Positions 1 through 8,352 of a stretch of DNA of 64,000 nt are shown here, in pieces. Position 1 is the first letter of the stretch. Every line of letters begins with the position of its first letter. The notes under the pieces were generated by a model, which did no database searches, was not told the DNA's origin, and saw only the letters and a list, made by a program, of their open reading frames with translations. Source of the DNA: Actinoplanes sp. M2I2. GTDB taxonomy: Bacteria; Actinomycetota; Actinomycetes; Mycobacteriales; Micromonosporaceae. Location of the stretch: positions 1-64,000 of the forward strand of contig NZ_JALPVJ010000023.1 in assembly GCF_023544445.1 (NCBI RefSeq), given 5' to 3'. Both the position numbers and the translations under genes were made by a program.

Positions 1-426
1 AACGACATCGCCGAGAACGCGCTGCGCCGCGCCGCGTTGTGGGACGAGGTCAAGGACCGCCTGGGCAAGAACGCGCTGGGGCTGTCCGGCGGCCAACAGC
101 AGCGCCTGGTGATCGCCCGTGCCCTGGCGATCGAGCCCGACATCCTGCTCATGGACGAGCCGGCGTCCTCCCTCGACCCGAGAAGCACCTCGCGCATCGA
201 GGACCTGATGCACGAGCTCACACCGGGCGTCACGATCGTGATCGTCACCCACAACCTTCAGCAGGCCGGCCGCGTCGGTGACTACACCGCTTTCCTGAGT
301 TCCGAGCCCGACGAGGAGGACGGCGCCGTCGTCGGTCGTCTGGTCGAGTTCGGGACGACCGAGAAGATCTTCAGCCACCCCGATGACAAACGGACCGAGG
401 ACTATGTCATGGGCCGTTTCGGCTGA
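1..426 (+). CDS. pstB: Phosphate ABC transporter ATP-binding protein PstB, 3' part (partial)
   Basis: This is the C-terminal part of the ATPase that powers high-affinity phosphate import through PstCA at the inner face of the membrane. The reading frame is open from base 1, so the gene begins upstream of the window. The ABC signature LSGGQQQRL, the Walker B stretch ILLMDEPASSLDP and the switch histidine in VTHN are intact. The short ending after EFGTTEKIFSHP and the DYVMGRFG terminus match PstB proteins. The rest of a pst operon would be expected to the left. A strong hairpin follows the stop codon, so transcription probably ends here. Confidence 0.93.
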   Translation, partial: NDIAENALRRAALWDEVKDRLGKNALGLSGGQQQRLVIARALAIEPDILLMDEPASSLDPRSTSRIEDLMHELTPGVTIVIVTHNLQQAGRVGDYTAFLSSEPDEEDGAVVGRLVEFGTTEKIFSHPDDKRTEDYVMGRFG

Positions 427-464
427 GCCGATCGCGCGCCGCCAGCGACGCCGGCGCACGCGGT

Positions 465-497
465 GACGGGCCGGGCGAATCCATCGCCCGGCCCGTC
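465..497 (+). terminator. Hairpin terminator after pstB
   Basis: A perfect 14-bp inverted repeat (GACGGGCCGGGCGA and its complement) encloses the loop ATCCA. There is no T tract, which is common for actinobacterial terminators. It lies 38 bases after the pstB stop. Confidence 0.75.
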
Positions 498-566
498 GTC
501 TGCCTGCGGCGGCGGGGGTTCGACCCAGGTCCGCAACATGGTTTCCGCGATCGAGCCCAGCGCCGC

Positions 567-743
567 TTCGAGTCGACCACCAATCTCATCGGCAAAGGCA
601 CGATGGCGCTTCTCGATCCCCACAACCGATTCGCGCACGCGCCGAGGCCACCCCGCTGAGTTTCGGAGGGGATCCATTTCTGCCTTGGCGCCGGCCTCGC
701 CCGGCTCGAGGCCCGCATCGTGATTCCCGCGACCGGTCAGTGA
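567..743 (+). pseudogene. Cytochrome P450 remnant, internally deleted
   Basis: Read in one frame, this stretch gives FESTTNLIGKGTMALL, which resembles the P450 I-helix (usually AGxE(S/T)TTNLIG). It then passes almost directly to GIHFCLGAGLARLEAR, the heme-ligand loop with its cysteine. About 90 residues expected between these motifs are missing. A TGA at 657-659 and local frame slippage replace the usual LSFGGG before the heme loop. Nothing recognisable as the N-terminal 230 or so residues is present upstream. This is a decayed gene with no expected activity. The next 360 bases (744-1105) are relatively AT-rich and I see no gene or RNA motif in them. Confidence 0.72.
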
Positions 744-1105
744 ATTCTCCGAAACAATAAAAGCGATTCAGCTTTGGCTGTGTGGCTGGCGCCGGGTGTA
801 TTCCATTCGCCTCGCGTGGCACGACCCTCCCGGTCTTCCAGTTGACCGATCTCATCGCAGACTTCCCCTTTATGCCTCCCGATGAGAAACCGTGTTGTGG
901 CGACCGGGTCAAGCATTCGAACGGATCGGCAGGCCCGAGCGTGCGGTGCCTCACATTCTGAACAGGTCCGTGGTCGGGCGAGTTCATCAGGTCATAACAG
1001 CCACTGATCAATCACCTATCAGCCGAAGGAATCAGGCGGGCTGACGGTCGGCTCGTCGAAGCCCGCGTGGCGGCGGGATCAACGAGCATTCTCCAGGAGG
1101 CGGCA

Positions 1106-2236
1106 ATGACAGCCGAAGGCGCAACGCTCGGCATCATCATCAATCCGGTGGCCGGGATGGGCGGCAGTGTCGGCCTCAAGGGAACCGACGGTGAGGACGT
1201 CCTCCAGGAAGCCTGGCGCCGGGGCGCACGCCCGGTCGCCGAGCAACGCGCCCATGTCGCGGTGAGCCGTCTGACCGAATTGGCGAGGCCGTTGCGTGTT
1301 CTCACCGGTTCCGGCGAGTCCGGTGAGGACGTCGTACGCGCAGCCGGGCTTGATGTGGAGGTGGTGCATGAATCGGCACCCGGGCCCACCACGTCGGCCG
1401 ACACGCGAGCGGCGGCTGAAGTCATGGCGGCGCGTTCGGTGGATCTTCTTTTGTTCGTCGGCGGGGACGGGACGGCCCGCGACGTCCTGGCCGCGGTGGG
1501 CGACGCCGTGCCCGTGCTCGGCGTGCCGGCCGGCGTGAAGATGCATTCCGCGGTGTTCGGTACCAGCCCCAGCAACACCGGACACCTCGCGGCCTTGTTC
1601 CTCGCGGGCAGCCCGGCGGCGAGGCTGCGCGAAGCCGAAGTGATGGACCTCGACGAAACCGCCTTCCGCAGCGACCGGCTCTCCGCACGGCTCTACGGCT
1701 ACGCCCGCAGCCCGTACGAGCGTCATCTCTCGCAGAACGCCAAAGCCGGGTCGGGGGCGAGCGGCGAAGCGTCGCTCCGTCTCGCGGCCCAGCAGGTCGC
1801 AGCCGACATGCGGCCCGGCAATCTCTACATCCTCGGCCCGGGCACGTCCACCCGCCGCGTCACCGACGCTCTCGGCCTGCCCTCGACCCTGCTCGGCGTC
1901 GACGCCGTCATGGACGGCAAAACCGTCGGCGCCGACCTCGACGAACAAGCACTTCTGGAAATCATGCAGGGCCGACAGACGTGGATCGTCGTCGGCGTGC
2001 TCGGCGGCCAGGGCAGCCTCTTCGGACGAGGCAACCAGCAGATCAGCGCCGAAGTGATCCGCCGTACCGGACGCGACCACATCATCGTCATCTCCAGCCT
2101 GGAGAAGCTTGTCGCCCTCGACACCGCAGCACTGCACGTGGACACCGGCGACGCCGAGGTGGACGCGATGCTGGCCGGTCATGTCCGGATCGAAACCGGC
2201 CCCAACCGCAGCACGCTCTTCACCGTGAAGGCGTGA
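1106..2236 (+). CDS. ATP-NAD kinase-like protein (AcoX/COG3199 type)
   Basis: This 376-residue protein resembles the predicted polyphosphate/ATP-dependent NAD kinases that include AcoX of acetoin clusters. The N terminus GIIINPVAGMGGSVG and the kinase motif FVGGDGT (GGDGT at residues 119-123) are the family's nucleotide-binding signatures. The ATG at 1106 is chosen because AGGAGG lies 5 bases upstream; an upstream in-frame start at 1067 has no such site. It is followed after 37 bases by gcvPA, so the three genes probably form one operon. The substrate cannot be read from the sequence. NAD phosphorylation, or a small-molecule kinase activity tied to glycine decarboxylase, are both possible. 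Confidence 0.82.
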   Translation: MTAEGATLGIIINPVAGMGGSVGLKGTDGEDVLQEAWRRGARPVAEQRAHVAVSRLTELARPLRVLTGSGESGEDVVRAAGLDVEVVHESAPGPTTSADTRAAAEVMAARSVDLLLFVGGDGTARDVLAAVGDAVPVLGVPAGVKMHSAVFGTSPSNTGHLAALFLAGSPAARLREAEVMDLDETAFRSDRLSARLYGYARSPYERHLSQNAKAGSGASGEASLRLAAQQVAADMRPGNLYILGPGTSTRRVTDALGLPSTLLGVDAVMDGKTVGADLDEQALLEIMQGRQTWIVVGVLGGQGSLFGRGNQQISAEVIRRTGRDHIIVISSLEKLVALDTAALHVDTGDAEVDAMLAGHVRIETGPNRSTLFTVKA

Positions 2237-2273
2237 CCGCGGTCCTTTCTCAGCTCAACGAAGGAGCCCTCTC

Positions 2274-3674
2274 ATGGGGAAAAGCACGGCACATCCGTAC
2301 ATGGCCAACTCGGTGCCCGAGATTCAGCGGGAGATGCTCGACGCGATCGGCGCCGACAGCATCGACGAGCTGTTCAGCCAGATCCCGGCCGACCACCGCA
2401 CCCAGCATCCGTTCGACCTGCCGCCGGCGCTCAGCGAGAACGAGCTCACCCGGCATGTCATCGGCATCCTGGCGAAGAACCAGACCGTCGAGCAGAATCT
2501 CAACTTCCTCGGCGCGGGCAGCTGGCAACACCACGTGCCCGCCGTCTGCGACGAGGTGGTCCGCCGCAACGAGTGGCTCACCTCGGTCTTCGGCGAACCC
2601 AGTTCCGACCACGGTCGCAACCAGGCGTGGTTCGAGTTCTGCAGCCAGCTGGCCGAGCTCGTCGATCTCGACCTGGTCGGTCTGCCGGTGCGCAGCTGGG
2701 GCAGCGCGGCCGGATCTGCGCTGCGAATGGCCTCGCGCCTGACCGGGCGCAACGAGGTCGCGGTCGTCCGGGCCATCGACCCCGAGCGCCTCTCGGTGAT
2801 TCGCAACTATTGTGAGCCGGTCGAGATGGCCAACCACATCGCCGTCCGCCTCGTCGACTACGACCCGGCCACCGGTCTGATGAACGTGGACGACCTGCGC
2901 GAAGCGGTCGGCGACCAGACGGCCGCCGTCTACTTCGAGACTCCCTCCTATCTCGGCGTGATCGAGCAGCAGGGTGCCGCCATCGCCGAGATCGCCCACG
3001 CGGCCGGCGCCGAGCTGATCGTCGGGGTCGACCCCCTTTCGCTGGGCGTGCTCGCCGCACCCGCCCATTTCGGCGCCGACTTCGTCGTCGGCTCCATCCA
3101 GCCCCTCGGCGTCCGGCTGAACACCGGCGGTGGCGTCGGCGGTTTCATCGCCACGCGCGATGAGGACCGCTACGCCCACCAGTACCCGACGTTGCTCCTC
3201 AGCATCGCCGAGACGATCCAACCCGGCGAGTACGGCTTCGGGCTAAGCCTGTTCGAGCAGTCCTCCTACGGCCTGCGGGACAAAGGCAACGACTGGACCG
3301 GTCACTCGGTCTACATGTGGGCGATCGCCGCTGCCACCTACATGGCGATGATGGGCCCGAAGGGTTTCGAGGAGATCGGCGGCGTCATCCTGCAGCGGGC
3401 GCACCACGCGGCGCAGCGGCTGGCCGAGATCGACGGCGTACGCGTCATGTTCCCCTCGGGGTTCTTCAAGGAGTTCGTCGTGAACTTCGACGAGACCGGC
3501 CGGGAAGTCGACGAGATCAACGCGTCCCTCCGCGAGCAGGGCATCTTCGGCGGCAAGGACCTGTCGCGGGAATTCCCTGAACTGGGTGCGAGCGCTCTGT
3601 ACTGCGTCACCGAAGTCCACACCGGGAACGACATCGAGCGCCTGGTCGGCGCCCTCAGGAAGGCGATCGCGTGA
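2274..3674 (+). CDS. gcvPA: Glycine dehydrogenase (decarboxylating) subunit 1
   Basis: This is the N-terminal-type half of the split P protein of the glycine cleavage system. With GcvPB it decarboxylates glycine and passes the aminomethyl group to lipoylated GcvH in the cytoplasm. It is 466 residues long, close to the usual 440-460. The stretches NFLGAGSWQHHVPAV and YFETPSYLGVIE match GcvPA. GAAGGAG stands before the ATG. The stop overlaps the gcvPB start (TGATG), which implies translational coupling. No gcvT or gcvH is nearby, so these partners must be encoded elsewhere if the enzyme works in the normal pathway. Confidence 0.93.
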   Translation: MGKSTAHPYMANSVPEIQREMLDAIGADSIDELFSQIPADHRTQHPFDLPPALSENELTRHVIGILAKNQTVEQNLNFLGAGSWQHHVPAVCDEVVRRNEWLTSVFGEPSSDHGRNQAWFEFCSQLAELVDLDLVGLPVRSWGSAAGSALRMASRLTGRNEVAVVRAIDPERLSVIRNYCEPVEMANHIAVRLVDYDPATGLMNVDDLREAVGDQTAAVYFETPSYLGVIEQQGAAIAEIAHAAGAELIVGVDPLSLGVLAAPAHFGADFVVGSIQPLGVRLNTGGGVGGFIATRDEDRYAHQYPTLLLSIAETIQPGEYGFGLSLFEQSSYGLRDKGNDWTGHSVYMWAIAAATYMAMMGPKGFEEIGGVILQRAHHAAQRLAEIDGVRVMFPSGFFKEFVVNFDETGREVDEINASLREQGIFGGKDLSREFPELGASALYCVTEVHTGNDIERLVGALRKAIA

Positions 3675-5221
3675 TGAGCATCGAGCCGAAGGAATATCAA
3701 GCTCCGGTCTGGAACGAGCCGATCATCCACCAGATGGGCGCCGCGGGCCGCCGCGGGGTGCTGTTCTCGCGGGTGGAGGACGAGATCGAGGCCGGCGTCG
3801 GCCCGGCCTCCGCGCTGATTCCGGAGGCGGCGCGTCGCCGTGACCGGCCCGCCCTGCCCGAACTCTCCGAGCCCGAAGTGCTCTACCACTATCTACGGCT
3901 GTCACAGCAGACGCTCGGCATGATGGGCATCAGCCTCTTCGGCACCTGCACGATGAAATACAACCCGTCGGTCAACGAGGCGATCGCCTGGCGGCCGGAG
4001 ATCACCGAGGTCCACCCCCTCCAGCACGACGACACCCTGCAGGGCACACTCGAGATCGTGCATGGGATGGACCTGATCCTGCGCGAGCTCTCCGGGATGG
4101 ATCAGTTCGTCTTCCAGGCCGGCGGCGGCGCCGAGGCAGCGTACGTCAACTGTGCGGTCACACGCGGCTATCACGCCGCCCGCGGCGAGCTCGAACAGCG
4201 CAACGAAATCATCACCACGATCCAGACCCACCCCTCCAGCGCCGCGACCGCCGCCACGGCCGGGTTCAAAGTCATCACGCTGATGCTCGACGAGAACGGC
4301 TACCCCTCGCTCGACTCGCTGAAAGCCGCCGTCTCGAACCGGACAGCCGCCCTGATGGTCAACAACCCCGACGACATGGGCGTCTACAACCCGGAGATCA
4401 AGGAATGGGTACGCATCGTCCACGAAGCCGGCGGGCTCGCCTTCCACGACAGCGCCAACTTCAACGGCATCATCGGCAAGCTCCGGCCCCGCGAGATCGG
4501 GTTCGACGCCTGCATGTTCATGCTTCACAAGACGTTCGGAGCGCCCAAGAGCGGCGTCGGCGGGCCCGCGGTCGGCGCGTACGGCTGCTCCGCCGAACTC
4601 GCACCCTTCCTCCCGTCACCGCTGGTCGGCTTTGACGGCAATCGGTATCACCTCGACTACGACCGGCCGCAGAGCATCGGCAAGATCCGCGAGTTCTGGG
4701 GCAACGTACCGGTCGTCATCAAGGCTTACGCCTGGTCACGGTCGGTGGGCGCCGAGGGGATGGGACAGGTCTCCGACCTCTCCGTGCTGGCCAACAACTA
4801 CATGGAGAAGGGCCTGCTCGCCATCCGCGGCGTCACGCGGTCACACCCCGACGCCACTTCGCCGCGGCTCGAGATGACCCGCTACAGCCTGGAGACGCTC
4901 AAGGAGGAGACCGGGGTCGACATCCACGACGTCCAGAACCGGATGACCGACTTCGGCATCGACGCGCCGTGGACCAGCCACGAACCCTGGCTGATTCCCG
5001 AACCGTTCACGCCGGAAGCCGGCGAGATGTGGGGCAAGGAAGCGCTCGACACCTGGATCGCCGTCCTCAAACAGGTTTCCGACGAGGCCTACTCCGATCC
5101 GGAACATGTCAGAACGGCGCCCCACAGACAAGCGATTCACCGCCTGAAGCCCGGCGCGGTCGACGACCCGGACACCAGGGCCATGACCTGGCGCGCCTAC
5201 CAGCGGAAGACAGGCCGCTAG
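3674..5221 (+). CDS. gcvPB: Glycine dehydrogenase (decarboxylating) subunit 2
   Basis: This is the catalytic, PLP-binding half of the split glycine decarboxylase, 515 residues long. The cofactor lysine lies in MLHKTFGAPKSG at about residue 286, preceded by the PLP-contacting stretch FHDSANFNGI. ATG at 3674 overlaps the gcvPA stop by one base; GTG at 3671 is an in-frame alternative. Most actinomycetes carry a single-chain GcvP of about 950 residues, so a split pair led by an ATP-NAD kinase-like gene is unusual for this kind of genome. Confidence 0.93.
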   Translation: MSIEPKEYQAPVWNEPIIHQMGAAGRRGVLFSRVEDEIEAGVGPASALIPEAARRRDRPALPELSEPEVLYHYLRLSQQTLGMMGISLFGTCTMKYNPSVNEAIAWRPEITEVHPLQHDDTLQGTLEIVHGMDLILRELSGMDQFVFQAGGGAEAAYVNCAVTRGYHAARGELEQRNEIITTIQTHPSSAATAATAGFKVITLMLDENGYPSLDSLKAAVSNRTAALMVNNPDDMGVYNPEIKEWVRIVHEAGGLAFHDSANFNGIIGKLRPREIGFDACMFMLHKTFGAPKSGVGGPAVGAYGCSAELAPFLPSPLVGFDGNRYHLDYDRPQSIGKIREFWGNVPVVIKAYAWSRSVGAEGMGQVSDLSVLANNYMEKGLLAIRGVTRSHPDATSPRLEMTRYSLETLKEETGVDIHDVQNRMTDFGIDAPWTSHEPWLIPEPFTPEAGEMWGKEALDTWIAVLKQVSDEAYSDPEHVRTAPHRQAIHRLKPGAVDDPDTRAMTWRAYQRKTGR

Positions 5222-5230
5222 CCGTCACGG

Positions 5231-5271
5231 CGGCGGGTGGAGGACGCTCGGAAGGCGGCCTCCACCCGCCG
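5231..5271 (+). terminator. Terminator of the gcvP operon
   Basis: A 13-bp perfect stem (CGGCGGGTGGAGG with its complement) and a 15-base loop begin 10 bases after the gcvPB stop. Confidence 0.75.
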
Positions 5272-5373
5272 GGCGTCTTCCTCGCCCGTCGCACACGAGG
5301 CGGCAACCGCGCCGCCGCGCTATCTTGCCTACAAGATGCGGTACGCGTGCGTGGTGACGGTGGTCGGCTGACG

Positions 5374-6681
5374 ATGACTCTGATTGACCTCGACAACGCG
5401 GGGCCCACCACCGAGGCAGCTGCCGCGCCGGTCAATGTGCCGCGGCTGCGCCGGCTGGCTCTGGCCGTGCTGACCGCGGTGGGTCTGGCCACGATGACCG
5501 CTTCGGCGCCGCCGGCGCCGACGCTGGTGCGGCCGCTCTGGACGACGGCGTTGCAGCCGAGCGACACCGTGGCCATGGACGGCCGGACCGTCTACCTGAA
5601 TCGCAGCAGTCCTTCCGGGCCGGCCGAGGTTGTCGCCTTCGACCTGCACACCGGCGGCCTGCGCTGGAGCACGCCGACCGGCGACGCGTACGGTATCCGG
5701 CCCGTCGAGGGCGTCGTCCTGGTCACCACGGGCCCGTCAGCGATCGGCTCGACCTCGTCCTCGCCGGGGCCCCGCACTATCGCGCTCGACGCGGCAACCG
5801 GCACGCGACTCTGGCAGTCCGCCGGGGCCTCCTCGCCGTCGTCGGTGGGTAGTGAGGTGCTGCTCGCCGAGACCGGTCAGTCCGGTGCGACCACGGGCCT
5901 GCGCCTGGTCGGCCTCCGGGACGGCCACCAGGTGTGGCGACGGTCGATCACCCCGGCCGAGGAATGGACAACCCTCACGGACGGTGGCCGGCCCACCTCG
6001 GTCGTCACGGTGACCCCCACGGGCGATGCCACCGTCTACGGCTACGACGACGGCGCCGTACGCCACCGCAGCCGCATCCCCTGGAACGGGGTGTATTCGG
6101 CGACGTTCTTCCCGGTCGGCGACCGGCTGGTGGTGATCCGCACGGCGTTCGCCCAGACTGCCGCCGCCGTCTACCGCGCGGCCGACCTGAGCCCGCTGTG
6201 GCGGTCCGACGAGCTGATCGGCTACGTCACCGGCTGCGGCCCACTGATTTGTACGGCTGGTGTGCGCGGTGTGGCCGGCCGCGATCCCGCCACCGGTCGT
6301 CAGGCCTGGCGGCGTGACGACCTGAACTTCGTGTGGGACGTCGGCGCCGGCCGCCTGTTGCTCTCCGCCGCCGCCAATCTGGCCTCGGCCACGACGGTCC
6401 TGGTCGACGCGGCCACCGGTCGCACGATCGGCCGTCCGCTCGGAGGCCAGGAGGCGTTCGTGGCCGGCCCGCCCGGTTCACTGATCCTGCTGCGCGCGAC
6501 CGGAAAGCCCGATGACCGCACCGCCGTGAACCGCCTGAACCTGGCCGATGGCCGGCAGACCGCCCTCGGCACGGTCGACCGGCTCGCCGAGCAGGACTGC
6601 CAGGGTGTGCCGGGCTATCTGCTCTGCCGGCGCGGCGACACCTTGACCGTCACCGCCGTCACCGCGCCGGGTTCCGGTTGA
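5374..6681 (+). CDS. Membrane-anchored PQQ-like beta-propeller protein
   Basis: This 435-residue protein has one N-terminal hydrophobic segment (about residues 30-48, RLALAVLTAVGLATM). The rest is extracytoplasmic and made of repeats in the style of PQQ-like propellers, for example TIALDAATGTRLWQS and VAGRDPATGRQAWRR, where DxxTGxxxW marks each blade. No catalytic residues are evident. Such proteins usually act as binding or scaffold modules. ATG at 5374 is chosen, with GTG at 5347 as an alternative. It stands alone between the gcvP terminator and a hydrolase remnant. Confidence 0.75.
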   Translation: MTLIDLDNAGPTTEAAAAPVNVPRLRRLALAVLTAVGLATMTASAPPAPTLVRPLWTTALQPSDTVAMDGRTVYLNRSSPSGPAEVVAFDLHTGGLRWSTPTGDAYGIRPVEGVVLVTTGPSAIGSTSSSPGPRTIALDAATGTRLWQSAGASSPSSVGSEVLLAETGQSGATTGLRLVGLRDGHQVWRRSITPAEEWTTLTDGGRPTSVVTVTPTGDATVYGYDDGAVRHRSRIPWNGVYSATFFPVGDRLVVIRTAFAQTAAAVYRAADLSPLWRSDELIGYVTGCGPLICTAGVRGVAGRDPATGRQAWRRDDLNFVWDVGAGRLLLSAAANLASATTVLVDAATGRTIGRPLGGQEAFVAGPPGSLILLRATGKPDDRTAVNRLNLADGRQTALGTVDRLAEQDCQGVPGYLLCRRGDTLTVTAVTAPGSG

Positions 6682-6691
6682 GCGAGTCCCG

Positions 6692-6865
6692 GTGCGCGGC
6701 GTCCGTCGAGCGCGGGTCGAAGATCTCGCGGCGGTGATCGACGCCGCCGGAGGGCGCGCGCACCTGTTCGGCGCGTCGACCGGAGGGGCACTCGCGGAGG
6801 TCGAGGGCCACATCGCCGATCCGGCCGTACTCGGTCCCGTCCTCAGCACGTTCTTCACCGGCTGA
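6692..6865 (+). pseudogene. Alpha/beta-hydrolase remnant
   Basis: This short frame of 57 residues joins two pieces of an alpha/beta-hydrolase. DLAAVIDAAGGRAHLFGAS is the strand and nucleophile elbow (G-A-S-T-G). ADPAVLGPVLSTFF is the typical last helix. The cap domain, acid residue and histidine region between them are gone, as is the N-terminal half. It starts 10 bases after the preceding stop codon and has no proper start. It is the product of deletion, with no expected activity. Confidence 0.68.
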
Positions 6866-6948
6866 GATCATGCCTCCGGACCGAAGCAGCCGGCACCGCT
6901 CTCCGAAACGCAGTCAGGCATGCGACGCGGGCCGGCGACCGGGCATCC

Positions 6949-7557
6949 TCACGCGGCTCGGGCGCTGAGGACGCAGTCGGCAGCCGCGTAGAGCGTCTCG
7001 GTCTCGGACCTCAGGATCGAGTCCTCGGCGGGCAGCGCTCGTTCGATCGACAGTCCGTTCAGGACGGTGAGCAGGAATCGCACCCGGCGCGCGTGATCCT
7101 CCCTGGGCAACGCGCCCTCGTCGGCGAGGACCGACAGCCAGTATTCGACGCGGCGCCAACCTCCCCGCTCCAAGGCGAGATACGTCGCGCGCACCTCCTG
7201 CGTCGGCTCGGACGCGATATATGTCTGGTACGCCTTAGTCCACGCCTCACGTGCCTGCTCCCCGACACCGGCAGGGGCGAGCACTTGCCGGAGACAGTTG
7301 ACCAGCCGATCCCGGGCCGGCAGCGATCGGTCGTGGATCGGGTCGTCGGAGAACACCTGGCCGTAGATCCTGTCGAGCACGGCGTCCTGCAGCGCGCGCT
7401 GGGTCGGGAAGTGAAACCTCAGCGAGCCCGTGCTCACCCCGGCGCGGGCCGCGACCGCACGCACGCTCAGCCGCGCCGTCACATCCTCGGCCAGCATTGA
7501 CGCCGCAGCCGCGAGAACGCGTTCCCGTGATCCGGTACCCCGGTCATCCTCCGTCAC
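6949..7557 (-). CDS. TetR-family transcriptional regulator
   Basis: This 202-residue repressor has an N-terminal helix-turn-helix (SVRAVAARAGVSTGSLRFHF) and a C-terminal ligand-binding helical domain. GTG at 7557 is preferred because AGGAGG lies just upstream of it; a GTG 18 bases further out would sit before that site. It is divergent from a membrane protein gene about 100 bases away. The intergenic space carries an 18-bp near-repeat centred on ACTAGTAC, the natural operator candidate, so it probably represses itself and that neighbour. Confidence 0.88.
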   Translation of the reverse strand: MTEDDRGTGSRERVLAAAASMLAEDVTARLSVRAVAARAGVSTGSLRFHFPTQRALQDAVLDRIYGQVFSDDPIHDRSLPARDRLVNCLRQVLAPAGVGEQAREAWTKAYQTYIASEPTQEVRATYLALERGGWRRVEYWLSVLADEGALPREDHARRVRFLLTVLNGLSIERALPAEDSILRSETETLYAAADCVLSARAA

Positions 7558-7577
7558 CAAGCCACCTCCTATCACAT

Positions 7578-7623
7578 CGTACTAGTACGCCGTGCTAGCT
7601 TGGCTACTAGTACACCGTGTCAG
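7578..7623. promoter_or_regulatory. Candidate TetR operator pair
   Basis: The 18-mer ACTAGTACGCCGTGCTAG (7581-7598) recurs as ACTAGTACACCGTGTCAG (7606-7623), offset by 25 bp. The first copy overlaps the 12-bp palindrome CGTACTAGTACG (7578-7589). It sits between divergent tetR and the membrane protein gene. Confidence 0.6.
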
Positions 7624-7657
7624 TCAGGTGGTGGCGACCGAGGCGAGCGAGGAAAAC

Positions 7658-8308
7658 GTGATCAAGGAATGGCAGCGACAGCGAGCCGTCAGACGCATCA
7701 AAAGCGGGAACGGGCGGGCGTTGAAGCCGCTCCGCTGGTGGCAACTGCTCACCCGCGGACTGTTCTATCTACCCCTGACCCACCCGGATGGCCGGCCGAC
7801 GATGTATGCCGTCGACCTGCCCTACCGGGCTGACACGGGCAGCGGCAAGGCACGGGCCCACCTGTACCTCGACGGCAGACACCACGCCGAGTCCAAGCTC
7901 CCGGCAGCCTTCCCCGTCGAGGGCGGCACCATCGAGGTGGCGATCAGCGCATTCGGGATCAAGCGCATCCACTACGTCACCGTCGCCGGCACGCAACGCC
8001 AGCTCATCCCGGACCCGAAGTCCGCCGAAGGGCGCCGCGCCCGCGTGGATCGCGACCACCCGGCGCTGAGCCGCTCGATCGGTCTCCTTGCGGTGCTGAT
8101 GCTCCTCGTCGGCGTGGGCCTCAATCTGCTGCAGCTCGCCGAACCCCTCTCGCGAATCCCCGCGATCGCCGACAGCATCGGACCCTTCGAATCCCCCGTC
8201 CACCTCCAGGTCTGGCTCAACTTCGCCCTCGCCGTCGGCGCCTCTCTCGCCAGCGCCGAGCGGGCACTTCGCCTGCGTTACACCCTGCTCGACCAAGCCG
8301 GGAAATAG
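7658..8308 (+). CDS. Two-TM membrane protein of unknown function
   Basis: I do not recognise the family. The protein is about 216 residues long: a basic N-terminal helix (VIKEWQRQRAVRRIK), a soluble domain of about 110 residues, then two hydrophobic helices (SRSIGLLAVLMLLVGVGLNL and LQVWLNFALAVGASLA). GTG at 7658 is chosen because GAGG lies 7 bases upstream; GTG at 7628 is also possible. It is divergent from a TetR regulator and separated from it by repeated operator-like sequences, so it is probably the regulator's target. Confidence 0.62.
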   Translation: MIKEWQRQRAVRRIKSGNGRALKPLRWWQLLTRGLFYLPLTHPDGRPTMYAVDLPYRADTGSGKARAHLYLDGRHHAESKLPAAFPVEGGTIEVAISAFGIKRIHYVTVAGTQRQLIPDPKSAEGRRARVDRDHPALSRSIGLLAVLMLLVGVGLNLLQLAEPLSRIPAIADSIGPFESPVHLQVWLNFALAVGASLASAERALRLRYTLLDQAGK

Positions 8309-8352
8309 CCACAAACACCTTGCTCGTCTGAGGAATGGCCCCGAGACGTTCT

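Noticed and set aside
402..677. Minus-strand frame of 91 codons
   Set aside because: It would read through the pstB terminator hairpin and the P450 remnant on the other strand.
586..1011. Minus-strand frame of 141 codons
   Set aside because: It runs antisense through the P450 remnant and an AT-rich spacer, with irregular composition and no known motif.
744..1105. Possible glycine riboswitch before the gcvP operon
   Set aside because: CAGCCGAAGGA occurs near 1021, but the paired stems and the CUCAGGCA-type element of the glycine aptamer cannot be drawn from the surrounding bases.
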